Assembly (NCBI GenBank): GCA_964428355.1
Contig: CAYRYU010000097.1
Location: 1 to 27,580, forward strand
Direction of reading: 5' to 3'
Source: CAYRYU01 sp964428355
GTDB taxonomy: Bacteria; Muiribacteriota; Ozemobacteria; Ozemobacterales; Ozemobacteraceae
DNA: 27,580 nucleotides
Both the position numbers and the translations under genes were made by a program. Under the pieces are notes generated by a model, which was not told where the DNA came from, ran no database searches, and saw only the letters and a list, made by a program, of their open reading frames with translations. Every line of letters starts with the position of its first letter. Position 1 is the first letter of the stretch. Below, one piece after another: positions 16,006 through 26,100 of the stretch.

Positions 16006-16784
16006 GGGTTCACCAGGTTCGACTTTCCCCGAACGGCGAAGCTGGTTCGGATCGTGAGTGCGCTCTCCTCTTTGGTTCCAGGCCTGATGTTCCCTTTCCG
16101 GATGAAGGTGGCCCGCACATGAATGAGGTTTGGCCCGGTTCCATCGGAGTCATACGGTTCGAAAACGAGGGTATTCTTGAATGGGAGCCCCGGGAAGGAA
16201 CTGAACTTGACCGGGGATCGAATGCTGGTGAAAACTTTGATCTCCTTGAGCCCTCCGGCAACGTGAGCGGTGGCCTTGAACCCGGATGGTCCGCCCGGAA
16301 AGGGCGAGCCCTCGGAATCGATGGTCCTGAAGATGTCCCAGGTACCGTCTTTGGGGTCTTTTTTCAGGCTGTAGGAAATCTTCATGGTCTTGATCATCTT
16401 GGGGTCGGGAGGTTTCTTGCTGAAGTCATAAGCCTGGCTCTCGAAAACCGCGAAAACACCTTCCCCGACGGGGTTTACCGACTGGACCTCCTTTCGTGGA
16501 ACGGGAACGGGCTGAAGAACCCGGTTCGCATTCCGGACGTCGTCCCCGAAACGGGTCAAGAACTTGCGGCAGTTCTCGTTAACTCCCAGGTGCTCGAGAG
16601 CCGACCGGATGGTCCGGATCTCGGCGAAGAAAAGCTTGTAAACTGCCAGCAACATCAAAAAGAAAAGGAGAATGGCCAGGACGATCTCCACCAGCGTGAA
16701 TCCACGCGTTCCCCAGCGCGCAGGGGGCATGGCCGAAAGCGGATGATCAGAGCCGGTCATGGGAAACTCGCACGTCTTCAGCAT
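16002..16784 (-). CDS. Minor pilin, PilW/GspJ-like
   Basis: This 260-residue protein has a short leader and the type III signal RG|FTLVEIVLA with Glu at +5, followed by about 20 hydrophobic residues. Prepilin peptidase should cut after the Gly. The region after the helix (RKFLTRFGDDVRNA) resembles PilW/GspJ-type minor pilins. The ATG at 16784 is favoured because a GAGGG lies before it and only seven bases separate it from the upstream stop; the longer frame to 16844 would overlap the neighbour. Its end overlaps the PilX-like start by four bases. Such proteins start or cap type IV pili or type II secretion pseudopili. Confidence 0.8.
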   Translation of the reverse strand: MLKTCEFPMTGSDHPLSAMPPARWGTRGFTLVEIVLAILLFFLMLLAVYKLFFAEIRTIRSALEHLGVNENCRKFLTRFGDDVRNANRVLQPVPVPRKEVQSVNPVGEGVFAVFESQAYDFSKKPPDPKMIKTMKISYSLKKDPKDGTWDIFRTIDSEGSPFPGGPSGFKATAHVAGGLKEIKVFTSIRSPVKFSSFPGLPFKNTLVFEPYDSDGTGPNLIHVRATFIRKGNIRPGTKEESALTIRTSFAVRGKSNLVNP

Positions 16785-16791
16785 GAAACCC

Positions 16792-17304
16792 TCACCACTG
16801 ATCCGCATGGGTGGTAACCACTTCGAAAACGAGGGGGCTTCCATCTTCCGGGGCTTTCCACGAAATGATCACCCGGACGAGTTTCAGCACCGGCGGGAAG
16901 CCATCAATGAGGGAGGGACAGTCAGTCACCTGAATTTCGCGCTTGAATTCGATGTTCCCGACCTTGAGGATCGGAACGAAACCTTCCCCGGTGTCGCCAT
17001 CGAAAGTGTTGCCCGAACTGGAGAAATCGGCAAGCAGCGTGTCCTTGCGGCCGTCACGGGACTTTCCGATTTCCCGGAAACGGGAGGCCCGGATCGCCTC
17101 GATAGCCTGGTTTGCAAGGGAAATCGCGATCTCGTAGTTTCGGGTTTTTCGGACCCCGAGGAAACTGTTGGAGATGCTCCAGCCGATAATGAAAACCAGC
17201 GTCATGAGACTCATGGAAACGAGGATTTCGACGAAAGTCAGGCCCTTTTGGGAAAGGCCCCCACACCGGGGATTCCCCCGAAAAGCGCGGGTGGTCTCGA
17301 ACAT
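16792..17304 (-). CDS. Minor pilin, PilV/GspI-like
   Basis: The protein has about 170 residues from the ATG at 17304. Its leader of about 21 residues ends in KG, followed by LTFVEILVS (Glu at +5) and a hydrophobic helix. The stretch ANQAIEAIRASRFREI is typical of PilV/GspI-type minor pilins. A TTG at 17394 would add 30 residues but overlaps the candidate -35 box, so I prefer 17304. The ribosome site there is weak (GAGAAG). It is the first gene of the cluster V-W-X-kinase-regulator. Confidence 0.7.
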   Translation of the reverse strand: MFETTRAFRGNPRCGGLSQKGLTFVEILVSMSLMTLVFIIGWSISNSFLGVRKTRNYEIAISLANQAIEAIRASRFREIGKSRDGRKDTLLADFSSSGNTFDGDTGEGFVPILKVGNIEFKREIQVTDCPSLIDGFPPVLKLVRVIISWKAPEDGSPLVFEVVTTHADQW

Positions 17305-17342
17305 CTTCTTCTCAGCAACTCCGAAATCCGGGAAATACGAAT

Positions 17343-17361
17343 CAGGGAGATTACCTCCCTG
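17343..17361. promoter_or_regulatory. Inverted repeat in the leader of the pilin cluster
   Basis: CAGGGAG (17343-17349) and CTCCCTG (17355-17361) form a perfect 7-base dyad with a 5-base centre. It lies just after the candidate -10 box and before the first pilin start, so it could be an operator or an RNA hairpin. No T-tract follows. Confidence 0.45.
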
Positions 17362-17364
17362 GCC

Positions 17365-17394
17365 ATGATACCACCGAAAACTCCACTGGGACAA
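17365..17394 (-). promoter_or_regulatory. Weak candidate promoter of the pilin cluster
   Basis: On the minus strand TTGTCC (17389-17394), an 18-base spacer and TATCAT (17365-17370) make a modest sigma-70 match. It lies downstream of the terminator of the transglutaminase-like gene, so a promoter is expected in this interval. Confidence 0.35.
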
Positions 17395-17425
17395 CCGTTG
17401 TGATCAGGCCCGAACGCCAGGAATG

Positions 17426-17454
17426 AAAAGGGGGGGAGAAAAGCTCCCCCCCCC
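17426..17454 (-). terminator. Intrinsic terminator of the transglutaminase-like operon
   Basis: A nine-pair GC-rich stem (17430-17438 with 17444-17452) has a 5-base loop and is followed on the minus strand by four T (17429-17426). It starts 15 bases after the stop codon and separates this operon from the pilin cluster. Confidence 0.8.
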
Positions 17455-17468
17455 ATGGGAAACGAAGT

Positions 17469-18455
17469 TCAGAACAGGTCGGCGGGATTCAGGCCGGCTT
17501 CCATGATAGCCATGTTGGGGTCCATGGAAGTGTCCCGGGGGCCGACAACTGCTGGGCCCTGGGTGATCTCGTGAACGAGCTTCGGGTCGAGACGGGGGTT
17601 CTCCTGGTTGGTTCCCGGGGGGTTGGGCGCATCGGCGGTGGGAACCCAGACGAAATCAGGATGGTTGTTGGAGCTGCCGCCGCTCCATTCCCCGCCGATG
17701 ATGTTGTCCTGGTCGTCGAGGAAAAGGTTGTAGGTGTAGGTGGTGGAGAACCATTTCGTTCCGATGTGGTCAGGGCGGACGCCGTCGTCGGCAAAGTAGG
17801 CCGTGGTCTTGACCTTGAGTTTCCGGTCGTTGAACCATCCGGTTCCCCAGCTGGAATCGAACTTGTAGATGGGGAAGTTCCAGACCTGTTCATCCCAGTT
17901 CACGTCTGCCACCATTGCGCTCTTGCCCTTCCCGATGAATTCGAGGAGGAGGCGGTGGAATTCCTGGGGATAGAGGTCTTCCTTGTCGCAGGAGTTGTTC
18001 CAGTACCGTTGGCCGTAGAAGTTGCAATAGGTGTTCATGTACATCTCGGAAAGGATCGCCTTCTGGTCGGCGGTTTCGAAGGTGATTCCCAGCCGGGTCC
18101 TGGATTCACGCGGCTCGGGTTCGAGCATCGCCGCGGCCGACCAACCGTTGCAATGGCCTTCCCAATCTTGGGCTTGGGGATTGCAGTGGGCATTGGCAAC
18201 GTTGGCTTCCCAGTCGAGGGCGCCCGGGTTTTTTCCGGTTTTGGCCATCACGAACTGGTCATACCGGGCAAGTGGGGAAGGTTGATGGCCGGGCCATCCG
18301 TGGACGAGGAACCCCTTCTTCCGGGACCACCAGTCACCGGACCAGGGGCTCGGCTTGATCTCGCCGCTGGCGCGGTCGTCATCGGCTATCACCAGAGCCG
18401 GGGCAAGAAGGACGAGGCAAAGGAACGCGATCAACAGGCTCCGGTTCATGATCAT
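17469..18455 (-). CDS. Secreted transglutaminase-elicitor-like protein
   Basis: The 328-residue protein has a signal peptide (about 1-24). The mature part matches the TGase_elicitor pattern (Pfam PF16683-like, known from Phytophthora GP42 and some marine bacteria). It starts with SPWSGDWWSRKKGFLVHGW, then LARYDQF (62-68), WEGHCNGWSAAA with Cys102 as the likely nucleophile, a VADVNWDEQVWNFPIYKF stretch near 183-200, IIGGEW (252-257) and NNHPDFVWVP with His265. Such enzymes crosslink glutamine to lysine or amines. The two ATGs at 18455 and 18449 share one good AAGGAGGGAG site; 18455 overlaps the upstream stop as ATGA. The partner gene upstream and a terminator downstream define a two-gene operon. 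The family call rests on pattern recognition only. Confidence 0.65.
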   Translation of the reverse strand: MIMNRSLLIAFLCLVLLAPALVIADDDRASGEIKPSPWSGDWWSRKKGFLVHGWPGHQPSPLARYDQFVMAKTGKNPGALDWEANVANAHCNPQAQDWEGHCNGWSAAAMLEPEPRESRTRLGITFETADQKAILSEMYMNTYCNFYGQRYWNNSCDKEDLYPQEFHRLLLEFIGKGKSAMVADVNWDEQVWNFPIYKFDSSWGTGWFNDRKLKVKTTAYFADDGVRPDHIGTKWFSTTYTYNLFLDDQDNIIGGEWSGGSSNNHPDFVWVPTADAPNPPGTNQENPRLDPKLVHEITQGPAVVGPRDTSMDPNMAIMEAGLNPADLF

Positions 18456-19252
18456 TCTCCCTCCTTCGGCGCCGGCAGGGGTGTCGGGTTCGAGGGAAGA
18501 ACCAGCTTCACCTTCCTCTGCGTGCTGTCGCTGGAAACTGCCCAGGGAAGCCCCGCCTGCCAAAGCTGCGTGGTGGAATTCTTCGTGCTTTCATCGGTGA
18601 GCTCGACCTGGAAGGTTTCACCCTTCTGCTTGTAGGAACCGAACACGTCGGCGTACTTTCGCTCAGGCTTCTTGTTCCCCTGGCTCACGGATTTCCTGAA
18701 CTTGAACTTGAACCCGGAAACTGAGGAAACTGAATCGAACTTCTTCTTTTCGGGTTCGCGATAGGCCCCGAACCCATCAGCACCCTGAACATCAGTTCGG
18801 ATGAGCGGAAACAGGGGAAGGTCGTAGGGAATGAGGGAATCTTCCGAAAAGAGCGGCTGGGGATGGAAAGGATCGATATCCCTTTCCTCGCTCTTGACAC
18901 CGCTGGGGGTCGGGAAGATTTCGATGACACGCATCGGATGAAGATCGAGAGTGGAGAGGTAGAGGATCGCCTGGTTCTTCATCCTCCGGTTCTTCGGGTA
19001 GATGTGGAGAACGTAGCAGTCCTGCCTGTGGACGTTTTTCATGGATTTGACCACGAAGTTCCACTTGATTGGGGGCAACCAGACCTCACCCGGAACCTTC
19101 AGGTCGCGGTAGGTGGCCTCGAGAACCCAGCGGTCACCCACCTTCCAGTGGGGGGTGAACCCGGGGCGGTCATCTGACTGGCCCCATGACACAGAACTGC
19201 CCGCCAGGAAAACACAAAGGACAACGAACAGGGGTTTCCGAAAAACAGACAT
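18452..19252 (-). CDS. Secreted protein of unknown function, first gene of the transglutaminase-like operon
   Basis: This 266-residue protein has a signal peptide (about 1-24, SWGQ) and no lipobox. The mature part starts near PHWKVGDRWVLEA, a pattern common in beta-sandwich or lipid-binding-like periplasmic proteins. It then runs through an apparently all-beta region (YVLHIYPKN, ILYLSTLDLHPMRVIEIFP) to a charged C-terminus with GNKKPERKYADVF. I do not recognise a family. The ATG at 19252 has GGGAGGGAG just upstream. It overlaps the transglutaminase-like gene by four bases, so a linked function such as substrate, chaperone or inhibitor is likely (inference). Confidence 0.7.
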   Translation of the reverse strand: MSVFRKPLFVVLCVFLAGSSVSWGQSDDRPGFTPHWKVGDRWVLEATYRDLKVPGEVWLPPIKWNFVVKSMKNVHRQDCYVLHIYPKNRRMKNQAILYLSTLDLHPMRVIEIFPTPSGVKSEERDIDPFHPQPLFSEDSLIPYDLPLFPLIRTDVQGADGFGAYREPEKKKFDSVSSVSGFKFKFRKSVSQGNKKPERKYADVFGSYKQKGETFQVELTDESTKNSTTQLWQAGLPWAVSSDSTQRKVKLVLPSNPTPLPAPKEGE

Positions 19253-19294
19253 TTCTCCCTCCCATCGGTAGGGTAATTGTGACGATTTCCTTTA

Positions 19295-19323
19295 ATGATA
19301 CGGAAACATCCCCGACTCGTCAA
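19295..19323 (-). promoter_or_regulatory. Sigma-70-type promoter of the transglutaminase-like operon
   Basis: On the minus strand TTGACG (19318-19323), 17 bases and TATCAT (19295-19300) lie about 42 bases upstream of the ATG at 19252. Both boxes differ from the consensus at one or two positions only. Confidence 0.7.
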
Positions 19324-19361
19324 CCCTCCAACCCTGGATTTCCCTTTGCAGTGCAAGGGTA

Positions 19362-19384
19362 CGCAACGGTCGGGGTCCGTTGCG
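19362..19384. promoter_or_regulatory. Perfect 8-bp inverted repeat upstream of the Uma2 gene
   Basis: CGCAACGG (19362-19369) and CCGTTGCG (19377-19384) frame a 7-base centre. The right arm overlaps the candidate -35 box of the Uma2 gene, so a bound protein would block transcription. There is no T-tract after it. Confidence 0.5.
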
Positions 19385-19409
19385 AGGGGTGGAATCATGA
19401 TGCTATCAT
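19380..19409 (+). promoter_or_regulatory. Candidate promoter of the Uma2 gene
   Basis: TTGCGA (19380-19385), an 18-base spacer and TATCAT (19404-19409) lie 35 bases upstream of the start at 19445. The match is moderate. Confidence 0.4.
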
Positions 19410-19444
19410 GGACAAGCGAACTGAGTTTTTCGGGAGGAATCATC

Positions 19445-20071
19445 ATGCCGAAGCCGCCGATCGGAAAGAAACAGGGAAAATTCACCTACGGGGACTACTG
19501 CACCTGGGGGGAAGACGAGCGCTGGGAGCTGATCGAAGGTGTTCCCTATGACATTACCCCCGCCCCGTTGAGGGTTCATTCAACCATTGCAGGAGGAATC
19601 CTCAAGCAACTCCTGCCGTTCTTCGATGGAAAGTCTTGCGAGGTCCATTTTGCGCCGTTTGACGTCCGTCTTCCGAAGGGAAAGGAAGGCGATGAGAAGG
19701 TCGATACCGTCGTCCAACCCGACATCCTTGTGGTCTGCGACGAGAAAAAACTGGATGAAAAGGGATGCCGCGGAGCGCCCGACCTTGTCATCGAAATTTT
19801 CTCGCCCTCGTCGGCCTCCCGAGACGCGGTTTTGAAGCGGAGGATCTACGAGAAGCACGGCGTCAGGGAATACTGGACCGTCGACCCCGCCAATCGTATC
19901 GTTTACCTGTATTCCCGAACCGAAAGCGGCGAGTTCGGAAAGATGGTGGTTTTCGGAGACGCTGACGTGATCAAGGATCCGCTCTTCCCCGGTCTCGAGA
20001 TCGACCTGAAAAGGGTGTTCCCCAAGCTTCCCCCAAGGGTCGTCAAGGAAAGCCCCCGGAAATACCTCTGA
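19445..20071 (+). CDS. Uma2 family (DUF820) PD-(D/E)XK-like nuclease
   Basis: The 208-residue protein matches Uma2/DUF820: an N-terminal YxxWxEDERWELIEG-like start, HSTIAGGILKQL (45-56), QPDILVVCDEKK with Asp93, GAPDLVIEIFSPS with Glu117, and the YEKHGVREYWTVDP end of the fold. The active-site residues of the PD-(D/E)XK-type core seem present. Family members are found in many copies in cyanobacteria and other phyla; a role is seldom known. The ATG at 19445 has GGAGG seven bases upstream, so the longer frame beginning at 19295 is not used. It is a single gene, convergent with the giant protein gene. Confidence 0.85.
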   Translation: MPKPPIGKKQGKFTYGDYCTWGEDERWELIEGVPYDITPAPLRVHSTIAGGILKQLLPFFDGKSCEVHFAPFDVRLPKGKEGDEKVDTVVQPDILVVCDEKKLDEKGCRGAPDLVIEIFSPSSASRDAVLKRRIYEKHGVREYWTVDPANRIVYLYSRTESGEFGKMVVFGDADVIKDPLFPGLEIDLKRVFPKLPPRVVKESPRKYL

Positions 20072-20113
20072 GCCGGCCCAGCCTTGGGCCCCCGCCGCGG
20101 GAGCCGGGTGGGA

Positions 20114-23100
20114 TCACTCGAGATCGAGGGAAGTGACGCCCATGTAGAGGCCGCCGGTCGTCCCGGAGAAGATCCGGCGCGAGCCAATTCCTCCGGGCGA
20201 CAGATCGAGCGAGTTGATCGTGGTATGCCCCTCGAGGCCGGTCTTGATCTGTTTCCAAGATCCTCCGGCGTCGCTGGTCCTGTAGAGGCCTGCCTCCGTT
20301 CCTATGAAGACGTTGATCGTATTGATCGGATCGATGAAGACATCCCGGACGTTGGAATACGCACCCTTGACATTCCAGGTAATCCCGTCGTCAGTTGTAC
20401 GCTCGATCCCGCTGTTCTTTCCGGCCCAGATCGTGGTGGGAGTGTTCGGATCGACCGCCATCGACAGGATCAGTCCAGAACCCTGTTCATTGCGGATTCC
20501 GGAGCACCCGATATCCATGAACTGGAAATCGATTATTGGGGTTTCCGTTGCGCTTGTGCTGAAGTCGACCCCATACGGATATAGGGATGTAGTCCAGATA
20601 TACAGGTAATGGGAAGACCGGACATTGGTCAGTTTGAAGTAGCCGTTGGTAAAGGAATCCGGATCCCTGGTTCTTAGGAAATGGGAAAAACCCACATACA
20701 GGACACTGGGATTCTGAGGATCGATGGCCATGCAGTTCAGCTGCATCGAAGAAGACGCCGAATAGTTGTAGACCCCCAGTCTTTCGACTGTTTTGGGGGT
20801 TGGGGTTCCCGAGGCGTCGTAAACCACGTAGTTGTCCGTGAACCATCGGTAAACCGAGAACCTCTGCCGATCGTCCATGATCGTTCCGTCGTAGGTGTAG
20901 CTGGAAATCCCTCCGCTCCAGATGAATCGCAAAATTCCCTGGTCCTTGCCCAGGGCATACAGGTAACGGTCATCGGTAGGGTCGATCATCACGCTCGAGA
21001 AGAATGACGTGAAAACCGTATCGTAAGAAGCGCTCGCAGGATCGAACCAGTGGGACTCGGGCCGAACAGTGGGCACGACCAGCCTTGTGAAATTGACCCC
21101 GGAATTGTTGGAAAACCAGACCCCATCGTTGGTCGCGGCTACCACCCGGTTCGAATTCTGTCGGCTGAGATCCAGGGAGTTGACGACGTATTGCCCACCT
21201 GCTCCCACCGCGGTGTTTGAAAGATCCGAGCCCTGCCAGGGGATGCTTGCCCAGTCGGTTCCGGTCGCGAACTGGGCAATGTTGGCCCAATAGACCCCAT
21301 GGCCGTTGGTGGCAGCATAGGCCCGTTTGTCCGACCCGGAAGCGGTGGTGGGATCGATCAACATGAAATAGATGGAATCGGTTGCGTTGGTCACATCCTG
21401 GAGGTTCTGGGACCGTGGTGCCCAGAAGTTCTCGAGGTAGATCTTGCACTCGGCGTATCTGGAGGGATCTGCATTGCTCTTGGCTTTCAAAATCACGTAG
21501 GACTGGACTTTGCTGTCGGGAGCGCTGTACTTTCCGGTTGAATCGACCGTTCCGAAGGTCGTGTTCCCCCCGGCTATATCCTCGATGAACCACGAAACGG
21601 TGAGGTTGCTTCCGGACTTTGCATTCTTCAGCTCCGCAAAGAACTGCTGTTTCCCAACCTCGAGGGTGACGGTGGTTTCGGTGGCAACCTCGGCGGAGGC
21701 ATCGTAGCCCTTGTGGATAACGACTTCCACCGGGGAGAGGAGCGTGATCGTCGCGACATCAGATGCCAGGGAATCATCGACGCTGGTCGCCCGAACCTGC
21801 ACGAGGGGGCCCATGCCCGCGGGGAAAGTGGCGGGAGCATTGAAGATCCCGTTGTTCCCGAAAAGGGAAAGAAGACCGGTATCCGGGGAGGAGGTTGTCC
21901 CGGCACTGTACCATGTGGTTCCACTGGCGTTCTTGTATTCCCAAGTAACCTGGGTCGTGGTGGCGTTCTGGACATCCGCCTGGAAAGTGATTCCGGTCGT
22001 GGTGGCGATGGAAAGCTGGTCGGATTTTGGAGTCAGTGAGAGCACCACGGGGGATGTGAGGGTGATCGAACCCGTAGCCAACCTGGTTACCGCTCCGCTC
22101 GTGAAAGTCGCCATGATGGGAGTGGGGTTGACAGCGGGGAAGGTGTTCGATGCATAGAAAGTAACGGAATGAGGGGGGGTAGTCACGAGAGTTTGCACCA
22201 GTGCGCTTGGACTGAAGCTTCCGTAGGAAATCGTCCAGGTGACCGTCGCGGGAGGTATGTTGGAGTCATCGCTAGTCGCGGCGCTGAAGCCGAAGTTCCC
22301 AGTCCGGACCCGCGTGGAGGCCGAAACGGGATCGAGGGAGATCCATGGTCCGGAGTTGACCTGGAAGGTGAGGAGCTTGGTTTTGGTGGGGTCCTGGTCG
22401 GAGGTCACGGTGACAGTCACGTTGCCGGTAGGCGGGGCTACGGGGGCAACGTACGTCAGGGTGGCGATCGCATCGGTCCCGGGGGTTCCGGAGGCGGGAG
22501 CGGAAATAGTGGCAACTCCTCCCCCCGAGATGGGAAAAACGCTTGCGCTGCCTCCGAGATAGGAGTTCCGGAAGGTGATCAGGACGGTCCGGGTGGCTCC
22601 GCAGGAGATCTGGAAGGAATCGGTATCTGACAACACCTCGATCTGCGTCTCGATCTTGATCTTCACCGCATCGCTCGCAAGAGGATACCCTGAAACCTGG
22701 GCGCGGACCCACGTTTGGGTCGCCAGCGTAACGGAGGACGGGGCGGTATACTTCCCGATACTGTCGATGGTTCCATAAGTTGCCCCCGCGGGATCGAGGC
22801 TCCAGAGGACCGTCCCCTCAACGTTTTTGAGGGTGGCGGCGAACTGCTGGCTCTGTCCCGAATAGAACGGGCCGGCCGCGGCGGGGCTGATCTCGAGAGA
22901 GGGTCCCAGGACATCGACGGAGATGATCTCCAGAGGGGTTTCATTCCCGACCCCGTCGGTGAACTTGTAGAAGAGGTTCCACGTTCCGTTTCCGGGGAAA
23001 TCCGCTTCCGAAAGGCCTATTGGCGCAACCGGAATGGACTGCTGGTGGAAGGAGGTGGGGACGGGGGAGCCGCTGTCCGCCAGCTGCCAGGAAATCGTGG

Positions 23101-26100
23101 CGGTATTGGGATCAGTTATGGAGAAATGGAGATAGATGGGCAAGGAAGCTATGGGAACGGATGTGACCTCGGCAGAGGTCGGAGCGGCGGTTTCCCTCAG
23201 CGTCCCCGTGTTTCCCGTCGGGGGAGTACTGTTCACGGTGACCTGGATGGAGAGGGGTTCGCTTTCGATGTAGGTCGTGGAGGCGTTGCTGAACTTCGCG
23301 TAGATGGTGTGTTGGGATGTCCCCCCGGGGAGGTTGAAGACCAACGAGTTCTGGTAGGGAATCCACAAGGTGCTGGAGTTCATGGCGGCAGGGTCTTCCG
23401 AAACTATCATTCCCACCGCATTCTCGGCATAGAGACTGAGGTTCACGAAGCTCCGGTTGAGGGGAAGCGTGTCGTTCGTCCAGATGCTGCAACTGGCGGG
23501 ACCGACCGCGGTGATGGTGTCGGAAGCGAAGCGGTATGTCCCGGAGGCATCCTGGAACCTGGAAAAGACTGTTCTCGTGCCCGCCCTCGCCGGGTTGAGG
23601 AACCAGCTCCGGTCGGCGGGAACGGTATCCGTCGCCGCCGCGAAGTTCCCGTCGTTCGAAAGCCTCATGACCGCTTGCCCTGGAGCGCAGACATTGACCG
23701 TGATCCCCGGCTGGTTTACGGTTGCGTCTCCGCCGTTCAAAAGGATATACGGATCGGGGTTCGTCGCCCCGGTCGCAACGACATCGAGCGTCAGCAGCGA
23801 GGTTTCGATGCGGCCGGTGTTGCGGTATTTCGCGTAGATCTTGTGGACCCCATACGTGGGCTGGAGAACGAAGGTAGTGTTGAAGGCGAAGGGGATCCAG
23901 AGGCTTTCGCTGGAAACCAGCGAGTAATCTTCCGTGAGGAGCATTTCCGTCGCTCCATCCGCAAAAGGCCGCAGGTTAATCTGGAACACGGTCAGGGGAA
24001 GGGTGTCCGGAGTCGATATCGCCGCGTTGGAGGGACCGACGATATCGATCGCATCGCTGGCCACGGCGGTGCTAGCCCCGTTGTCGAACCTGACATAAAC
24101 GTTTTGGGAACCGGCATTCGGGAGAAGAGTGAAAGAGGAAACCACCGAGCCGTCCGGTTGGTTGGCCACATAGGGAGTCTGCGGGACCCCCACGAAGCTC
24201 GAGCGCGATGATACCTGGTAGAAAAGGGCATCGGAGGAGAAGAGACGGATGGTAGCGGAGGCGGTATCCGTGAATGAATCGCCGTCGTTGAGGAGAACCG
24301 TGGCATTCGGGGGAGAAACATCCACCGAGAGCGACGCGGCTTCTGTTTCGACTTTTCCGGCATTCCGGCATTTCCCCCAGACGGTATGGGATCCTGCGAA
24401 AGGAAGGAGGGAATAATTGAAGTTGTAGGAGAAACTGGCCCAGGGAGCGGTGGGACTGTTGAGAATCGCGGGGTCTTCGGTTATGAGCATCTCAACTGCC
24501 CCAACGGCGTTGGGCCTCAAATTGACAACGTAGGTTGCAAGGGGCATGGCGTCCTTCGTCGCGAGGATGAACCCGGTGGGACCATTGATGGTGATCGAAT
24601 CGGTGATAGAGGAGACGCTCCCGCCAGAAGAAATGAGCTTGACGTAGACACTCTGCTCTCCGGCCTCACTTTTGAGGGAGAAGTTGTTGACGATGATGGA
24701 TCCGTCAGGTTGAACCACGAAAGTGGGAGGGCCATAAGGGTATTCGGGGCACCCCGCGAACGTGTTCGGAACGATGGACATCTGGAACGTCGCACAATCG
24801 GCGGAGGAAATCTTCACCGACACGGTGGCACTGTCGGTCTGGGCGTCCCCGTTGTTGATGAGGACGAAGGACGGCTTCACCGAGGCGAGGCTGGTGACCT
24901 CGAGGTTCAGGTAGGCAAGCTGCGTGCAGTTACCCACCCCGTCGGCGAACCGGTACCAGACCGTGAAGGTTCCAGTTCCCGGATTCAGCGAAATGGGCGC
25001 GACAGGAGGCACGAGATCCGTGAACACCGTGGGAATGGAGGCACCCTGAACCGTCATCGCCCAGGAAATGGAGGCGGTGCTGGAATCGGAAATCGCGAAA
25101 TGCAGGAAGACCGGAAGGAGGTCGTTCGTGGTCGTCGCAATGGCGGGGCTCGTGGAAAGGATCGTTTCCCGAATCGCGGCAGTATTTCCATCGGGTGGCG
25201 ATTGGCGGAGCCTGACCGAAAGGCTGGTTGCCTGGATCTGGACATATCCCGCCGCGGAGGTGTTCCTGAACTTGCCGTAGATCCTGTGCGTGCCGCCACC
25301 CGGGATCAGGTTGAAAACCTGATTTGCCGTGAAGGGAACCCAGCCGGATGTTGCCGTCATCGCGTTGATGTCTTCCGACAGGATCATCTCCGCTGCCCCC
25401 TGGGTTTCGATCTTCAGGTTGACATACGAACGGTTGAGGGGTTCAGTATCGTCGGTAGACAGGGTCGGCGTGGTGGGACCGGAGAGAGTGATCGAGTCGC
25501 TGGCGAAGGTCATGCTTCCCGCGCCGTCGTCGAAACGTGCGTAAACCCATTTCGTTCCGGCAGTGTTGTCTAGGGTCCAGGGGAGGTTCATCGTCCAGGT
25601 GGAAAGGGGAATCGCCGTCGCTCCGCTGAAATCGTTGGCGTTGGCAAGCCAGACCGTGGTCTTTCCGGGGGCGTGGACCGTGATGGTTGCGATGGTCCGG
25701 TTGGCCTGGTCGTCACCGCTGTTGATGACGATGGATGGCGCAGCGGTTGCCGGAAGAACGACGTTCAGCGAGAGCGTGGAAACACCCGTTTCAATTCCTC
25801 CTGCGTTTCGGAACTTCCCGAACAATGTGTGTGCTCCTTCGACCGGAATCAGTGGATAAGAAAGGGATGCAACCATCGGTTTCCACAGGAGGGGATCATC
25901 CAGACTGAGGAAGTTCTCGGTCAGAAGATACTGCGACGCATTCAAGGCATAGAGCTTCACGTTGACGGTGAACCCGGAAAGGGGAAGCTGATCGTTGGTC
26001 GAGATCGCCCCATCGGTGGGTCCAAAGACGAGAATGGAATCCTGGACATGGATGAAGTTCCCGGATCCGTCGTCGAACCGGGCGTAAACAATTTGTGTTC

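Noticed and set aside
17305..17394. TTG start at 17394 for the PilV-like gene
   Set aside because: No ribosome site, a long leader that is unusual for a prepilin, and overlap with the candidate -35 box.
20075..20090. Terminator between the Uma2 and giant protein genes
   Set aside because: A perfect 6-base stem with a 4-base loop is present (GGCCCA/TGGGCC), but there is no T-tract on either strand, so I cannot support a terminator.
22715..24211. Long plus-strand frame opposite the giant protein gene
   Set aside because: The product is low in quality (Gly/Arg/Asp-rich). The repeats on the minus strand are conserved as protein, so this frame is a by-product. The same holds for 25673-27412.
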